The notes under the pieces were generated by a model. The model ran no database searches and had not been told where the DNA came from. It was given only the letters and a program-made list of their open reading frames with translations. A stretch of 64,000 nucleotides of DNA, taken from positions 13,281,051-13,345,050 of the forward strand of contig RPFO01000213.1 in the NCBI GenBank assembly GCA_009746045.1, given 5' to 3'. Of the stretch, positions 59,319-64,000 are shown in pieces; within the stretch, counting starts at the first letter, position 1, and every line of letters begins with the position of its first letter. The translations under genes were made by a program, and so were the position numbers. Source of the stretch: Mesostigma viride. Taxonomy: Eukaryota; Streptophyta; Mesostigmatophyceae; Mesostigmatales; Mesostigmataceae.

Positions 59319-59330
59319 CATAACAAGCAC

Positions 59331-59891
59331 CACTCGGCACTCGCGGCGAGCGCGGTCGGTGGCCTCCCGTTGTTGTGCCTGCATGGCAAAGGTCTTCAAC
59401 AAGCTCCTGGAGTTTTGTTGTATTAATGGCGTCAGTGGTCGAGCGGGCGCTGACCGCAGCAGGTCCGCGTTACTAGGAGTGTGGCGAGAGGCTATCATCT
59501 GCCGGCCGGGTGGGCTGGGCTGCGATGGTGGCCCTCTGCGCCGCAATCGCTGCATGGGACCTGCGCGGCCAGGGCGTCGGTGTGGGCGGTGATGGCTTCA
59601 AGCTTCTTCATGAGCACGCCGCACTTTCCCTCCACCTGCATGGTTTAGGCGAGAGACAAGTGCAGCGTGCGTCTCAGATGCCTGCGCCGCTGTGTGCAGC
59701 GCCGTGAACTTCAAGGTTGGAGCTTGTGGGCAACCCGGGTTTCCACATTGGAGACCCGGGCCTCCACCGTGTTGAGCGTGGTCATTCAGCGATGTCAGCT
59801 GCTCGGCCAGTGGCCAAGTCACATGCTCCTCCAGCACTGCGCGGAGGTCATCCTTGCAGAGGGAGGGAGCCGATGCTGCGGCCGGCTGCAC
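59331..59891 (-). pseudogene. Possible LINE ORF1 N-terminal remnant
   Basis: 'LCKDDLRAVLEEHVTWPLAE' followed by 'LKFTALHTAAQASETHAAL', helical and possibly coiled coil; then 'TFAMQAQQREATDRARREC'. On the same strand as, and upstream of, the RRM-like fragment. Weak and in more than one frame. Confidence 0.3.
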
Positions 59892-61690
59892 GGGGGCTGG
59901 GGTGCGGAGCGATGATTCTGGTGATGTTGCTTTGGCGGAGCTGGAATTGGCTGGTCAAGATAATCAGGCGTTGGTGTACTTCGTCAAGAGCATAGAGCCA
60001 AGACGTCTCCATTGTAGTCAATAGCCGCCCCCTTCTGGGGCGCGAAGAGCTTCCGTTCCTGGTCGAAAAACTTGAGAATCTCGAAGCATTCCTGCGGCGA
60101 CAATTCTTGCCATGCACTCGATGAAGAAGAAGCATGAGTCGCCGGAGAGGCAAGCGTGAGCACGCGTGCCGACTAGGTTCGAGCCTAGCGAGCACTTGGA
60201 AGTTTGGCAAAAGGATAAATAGGTAAAAAGATACGAGCGAAAGAGTAGCTATACTATCGTCAAATGTTGCCTAGAGTGATTCTGTCACGGACGCGAGCTA
60301 TATGTCATCCGGGCGCCCACTATGCACAAGACCGGTGACGTGCGCAAGGAATTAGTTTTCTACGCATTTTCGACAAAGGCTAGTGACCGGGGGGGGGACA
60401 CTAGCACTTGCAGCATAAGTAAGAGCGGACGAAAGTGTATACGTGCGCGCGCGCCGGGCCAGGCACAGCTGGGCGCGCAGCACTGACTTGAGCGGACGGC
60501 AGCACAAGTGCGCAGCGTCGAGAGGATCATACGCGTGTTAGTGGACAGCTGGAGCTGGAGCTGGAGCTGGACTGCTGGACTTCAACAGCGCCGAGGCTAT
60601 TGACAGGCCAGGTGTCTTTGTGGTGTAGAATAGCGGGTCAACGTTATGAGGACTGGACAGAAAATGGAAAAGGACAATTTGCGGTGCGGAGCCAGATCGC
60701 TGGAATGAATGCGAAATCGCTGGCAGCCCTACAAAGGGATTTCTTCTAGAAAGGAACGATTGGACGCAATGGTTGCTGGGCCACTCACACGCAAGGTGTG
60801 AGCGTGCAGATTGTCTGAAGGATATTATGCTTCGACCTTGGTGGACGTGACTCAATGTCGGACATTCCCAGGGACAGAAATGCCGGAGCCTCTAGGAGAT
60901 GAGATCGGCAACAGGGTAGCAATTTAGATTTGTCGGGATGCCTTCCTGCTTTTGTTGGCATGTGTGGTAGAAAGCCAGGACGGCAACTGGAATGCGGTTT
61001 CTATTTGCATGGTTCAGGCAGCAAGATAGTTTTGGCATTCCTGGCTGGACTGACAAGTGTGGCGTGTGTCATGCGTGTGGCATGACGAATGGTTTGGTTC
61101 ATAGTCGAAGAGGACTCTCACGCAGCGTGTAGTCTCTTCGAGTCTCTCGTTAGTGGCCTTCGTGTTTCTCCCTTTCCTTGGGAGCAAGGCCGGTAGCATG
61201 TCATGGAGCGCTGCCTAACTGCGGGCTCGTGAGCATGGAGTGCATCGATATTGAGACTATCAACGTGTTGTAATTGTATTAACTTTCTCAATAAATTCCG
61301 CATGTGCGGCTTCATCATCAGACTGTGCAAAGTGTGTGTTGTGAAAGCATTGTTCTATAGCAGGGGAGGCAAAAGCACCCTCTTGCACCATCATATTGTC
61401 GCAATTAGAGTAGTTGGAGCGTCTAGCTAACGCCCCAGCAAGGATATTCAAACGCGGCACGCGACGGTACACAAGGGGATCAAGAAGGTGGTCATCAGGC
61501 ACGAGGGACAGTTCCTTGTCCTCGGCTGAGAGCCCTCTTTTCATTACTCGAAGAGACTAGCTCCATCTGCAAAGGAACATTTTCATTTCAGCAAAGAGAG
61601 ACGGTGTGCAGTTTTCTGGGGAAGACTAGCACACATAGTGGCCTGATCAACCATTAAGTCTTTCAGATTAGACCGTTGCTACTTGGTAGT
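59892..61690. other. Unassigned sequence
   Basis: A minus-strand stretch near 60010-60125 reads 'ELSPQECFEILKFFDQERKL', possibly a gag or ORF1 scrap. A minus frame at 61260-61544 ('VYRRVPRLNILAGALARRSN') is unrecognised. There is a short GGAGCT repeat near 60547-60570. No RNA gene seen. Confidence 0.3.
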
Positions 61691-61692
61691 GG

Positions 61693-64000
61693 TTGTGGCA
61701 GTTTATGTCATATCACACTAGGTCGGTCACAGCGTTTTTGGCAAGCCACGCAGGCTGTGCCAACACGGGCGTCGACACCGACGGGCAGGAGCTCTCCAGG
61801 GTCGATACCACCATCAACATGTCAGGAACTGACCCCACAGCATCAGGCAGTGGTGGGTCAGCGCCGGCAGCTACGGGCGGTCAAGCAACTGACCCGCCCA
61901 GCGGTCGTCTCGGCACTAGTGCGGACACCGCTTTGTTAGGTAATGGAGCGCCTTCCCTTTCTTCGGCAGGGGACGGTGGTGCTCTTACCCAAGTGCTGCG
62001 CCTGCTGCAAGAGCAAGCGGCAGAGCTGGCGGCACTCCGAGCTCAGCAAGCGACGCAGTTATCGCAACAGGCGACGCTTGTTGAAGAAACTGTGCGACTT
62101 GCTTTGGAGCGCGCGGAATCTACGGCTGAAGCGAGGCGTGCTACGGAGCGCGCTGAGCAACGGCGGCAGGCGGAGGCAACCACGGAAGCTGCACGCGCCT
62201 GCCAAGCTGCGGCCCAACGCGACGCCGAGGCCAGGCAGGCTGCCGACGAGGAGGCCGCTGCCGAGGAAGCGCGGCGACATGAGGCGCTGCGCGACCAACG
62301 CGGACACTTCGACGAAGAGCGCAGTGGGACAGGTCCACTACGCAACGTTGAGCCCAGTCAGCCACGCGTCGGACCAAGCGGTCAACGGCGGGGCGACGGG
62401 GAAATGGCGCAGGATGACGAGCTGCAGCCGAACGTCGGTCGGGTAGGCACCCGGTCGACTGCCGACGCATCTTATACGCTGGGGGGGAACCTACGGGCAC
62501 CCAACCAAGGCACGTTATCGTGGCGCGGCGGGTATGGTGCAGCCCCCAGGGGGGGAGCATCAGGTGGCTTGTTTAGCACAGGTCGGCCACCCATGACGGC
62601 GGCAGCAACGCCGTTGGGTGGCACCGCAGGGCGGCCCAGGCTTGGCGGCACTCGGTCAGACTTCGGCTGGGGCCAAGTCGATCGGGAGGTAGCCAGCATA
62701 CCATGGGGTGAGGGCGACGACGTCCAGCGACCCCACCGCATGCCGTACGGCGTGCATGGCGAATCCACTCGTGTGCCATCGCTGCCCAAGGTGGAGCTTC
62801 GCGAGAAGTTCACCTCAGCAGGCACGGGTGCGACTTTAGAGGAAGCCTATGAGCTCTTCCGAGCTCATTGTAACACTTATCGTTATGCCTCGGGGTATCC
62901 TCTTCGCCATGAGATGGTGATGGATTTTATTCACCTTTTTTCCATGACCTGACCAAGAAGAAGGTCCAGGTTTTGGTCCAGCATTACCGAGCGCTCGTGG
63001 ACCGATGTCATCGCACGGACATATGGTTTGCGCTCACGGACATGGGCACACCGGATCTCGACTCGATCATCTTCGATGTCGACCCGGCAGAGCAGCTGTG
63101 GCAGCAACTGCGGCTGGAGTACCCAGTTGAGCACGTCAAGGCCATCGCGGAATGGAATGGAGCGTTCACCGTCGCCGAGGGTGAGGATCCGGCTTTCTCC
63201 CTTGACCGGCTCCTCGCGTTTGCGGGCAAAGTGCCTGATTATACGCAGACCAAGGCTTGCCGGTTATGGCGGAGTGCAGTGCCCCTGCTGGCCATCGATC
63301 TTCCGGAGCCGCCCGGTGGGGAGTGGACTTTGGTGACTCTCTGTGCAGCATTCAAGCGGCTGCTCAGGAAGCGTGCGGAAGGCGAGAAGGGTATCTCGTC
63401 TGAGCTGGCTGAGATGCGCAAGAAGATGGCTGAGATGGAGAAGGCCATCGCGGTCAAGGGTGGCCAGCGGCTGCCTGGTGCGGGGCGCGGTGAATATGTC
63501 GGCACTCAGGGTGGTGGCAACGCCGGTCACGGGGGCAGCGGCGGTGGCGGTCAGGGTGGCAGCGGCGGTGTCAGTCGTGGTGGCGGCGGCAGTGGCTACG
63601 GTGGTCGGGGTCGCGGTGGTGGTCGAGGCGGAGGCGGTCGTCCGCCGACATCGGATGGGACTCAGGAGGCGCAGGGCGTGCAAGGCGCGCTGGGCGCACC
63701 CACCCCGTCACGCGGTAAATGTTACCTTTGCGACAAGGATGGGCACCTTAGTCGCGAGTGTCCAAGCCGCTGCACGAAGCCGCATGGGGCAGACACGAAG
63801 TGGCACCTGATGAACAAGTGTCCAGCCGCGGGCATCAAGACGGTCCACTTCGCCGAGATGGCGGGCAAGACCGACTCGATGGAAGCCCAGGTGGCTGCCA
63901 TCAAGCATGGTGAGGAGGCGACGGCGCCCCCCAACCAATTCGCGACGGTGTACCGGGAGGACCCATTCTGGGCGCCCATGCCGGGTGACGTCGAGATCAA
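61693..64000 (+). mobile_element. LTR-retrotransposon gag-like region, running off the window (fossil)
   Basis: Parts in order: a low-complexity N-terminus; a Gln/Ala/Glu/Arg-rich coiled coil (about 62000-62300); a gag-core-like stretch ('LRLEYPVEHVKAIAEWNGAF', 'LDRLLAFAGKVPDYTQ') around 63100-63240; a Gly-rich linker (about 63500-63640); and a CCHC zinc knuckle ('CYLCDKDGHLSREC') at about 63720-63762. Protease and polymerase would lie beyond the window. No LTR was identified upstream. Family (Gypsy or Copia) undecided; about one break seen. Confidence 0.7.

Larger units (their letters stand above)
58794..59325. mobile_element. 532-bp TG...CA element with 23-bp terminal inverted repeats and 5-bp target duplication
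   Basis: Starts TGTTATGATATAT and ends with its reverse complement, 23 bp matching. AGCAC occurs directly on both sides (58789-58793 and 59326-59330). TG...CA ends with a 5-bp duplication are retroviral-integrase-like, as for a solo LTR, but the inverted repeats are unusually long and there is a small internal reading frame (58809-59096) with LINE-like sequence. I cannot place it in a family. It looks structurally whole. Confidence 0.6.

Overview
The window looks like nuclear DNA of a green alga, probably a chlamydomonadalean (volvocine-type) chlorophyte. The evidence is high GC, genes split by long GT-AG introns, candidate TGTAA poly(A) signals, a plant-lineage class II histone deacetylase with an HDA5-type C-terminal tail, a plastid-type HPP membrane protein, and retrotransposons of the kangaroo/PAT tyrosine-recombinase type, first described from Volvox. 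I made these identifications by eye from motifs, with no database search.

Layout. 1-24182 is a nested graveyard of tyrosine-recombinase (YR) retrotransposons with split direct repeats (order A1 - internal - B1 - A2 - B2): family A copies at 1-5534 and 21067-24182, an autonomous-type family B element at 11328-17750, a family B fragment at 5535-6375, and two equal-length non-autonomous elements N (7707-11012 on +, 17761-21066 on -). A Ty3/Gypsy fragment lies between them. 24183-27120 is a 5'-truncated, broken LINE. 27566-51806 on the minus strand reads as one 12-exon host gene for an HDA5-like histone deacetylase of about 1,060 residues. Five of its introns are swollen by five different tandem arrays, and one array also carries a third YR retrotransposon (30805-35550). 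52486-54638 on the plus strand is a three-exon HPP-family gene, head to head with the deacetylase. 55847-61690 holds LINE and Penelope-like debris and a small TG...CA element. 61693-64000 is a gag-like region that runs off the end.

Most interesting: (1) a 2A-like ribosome-skipping motif at the same RNase H/recombinase junction in three YR element families; (2) a covarying hairpin with an invariant GCACT internal loop, placed just before B1 in several of these elements; (3) a minisatellite in the deacetylase gene whose every unit copies an exon end plus its 5' splice site; (4) a host gene whose introns each carry a different satellite.

Retroelement copies are treated as fossils: family, parts, ends and approximate state are given, not individual lesions.
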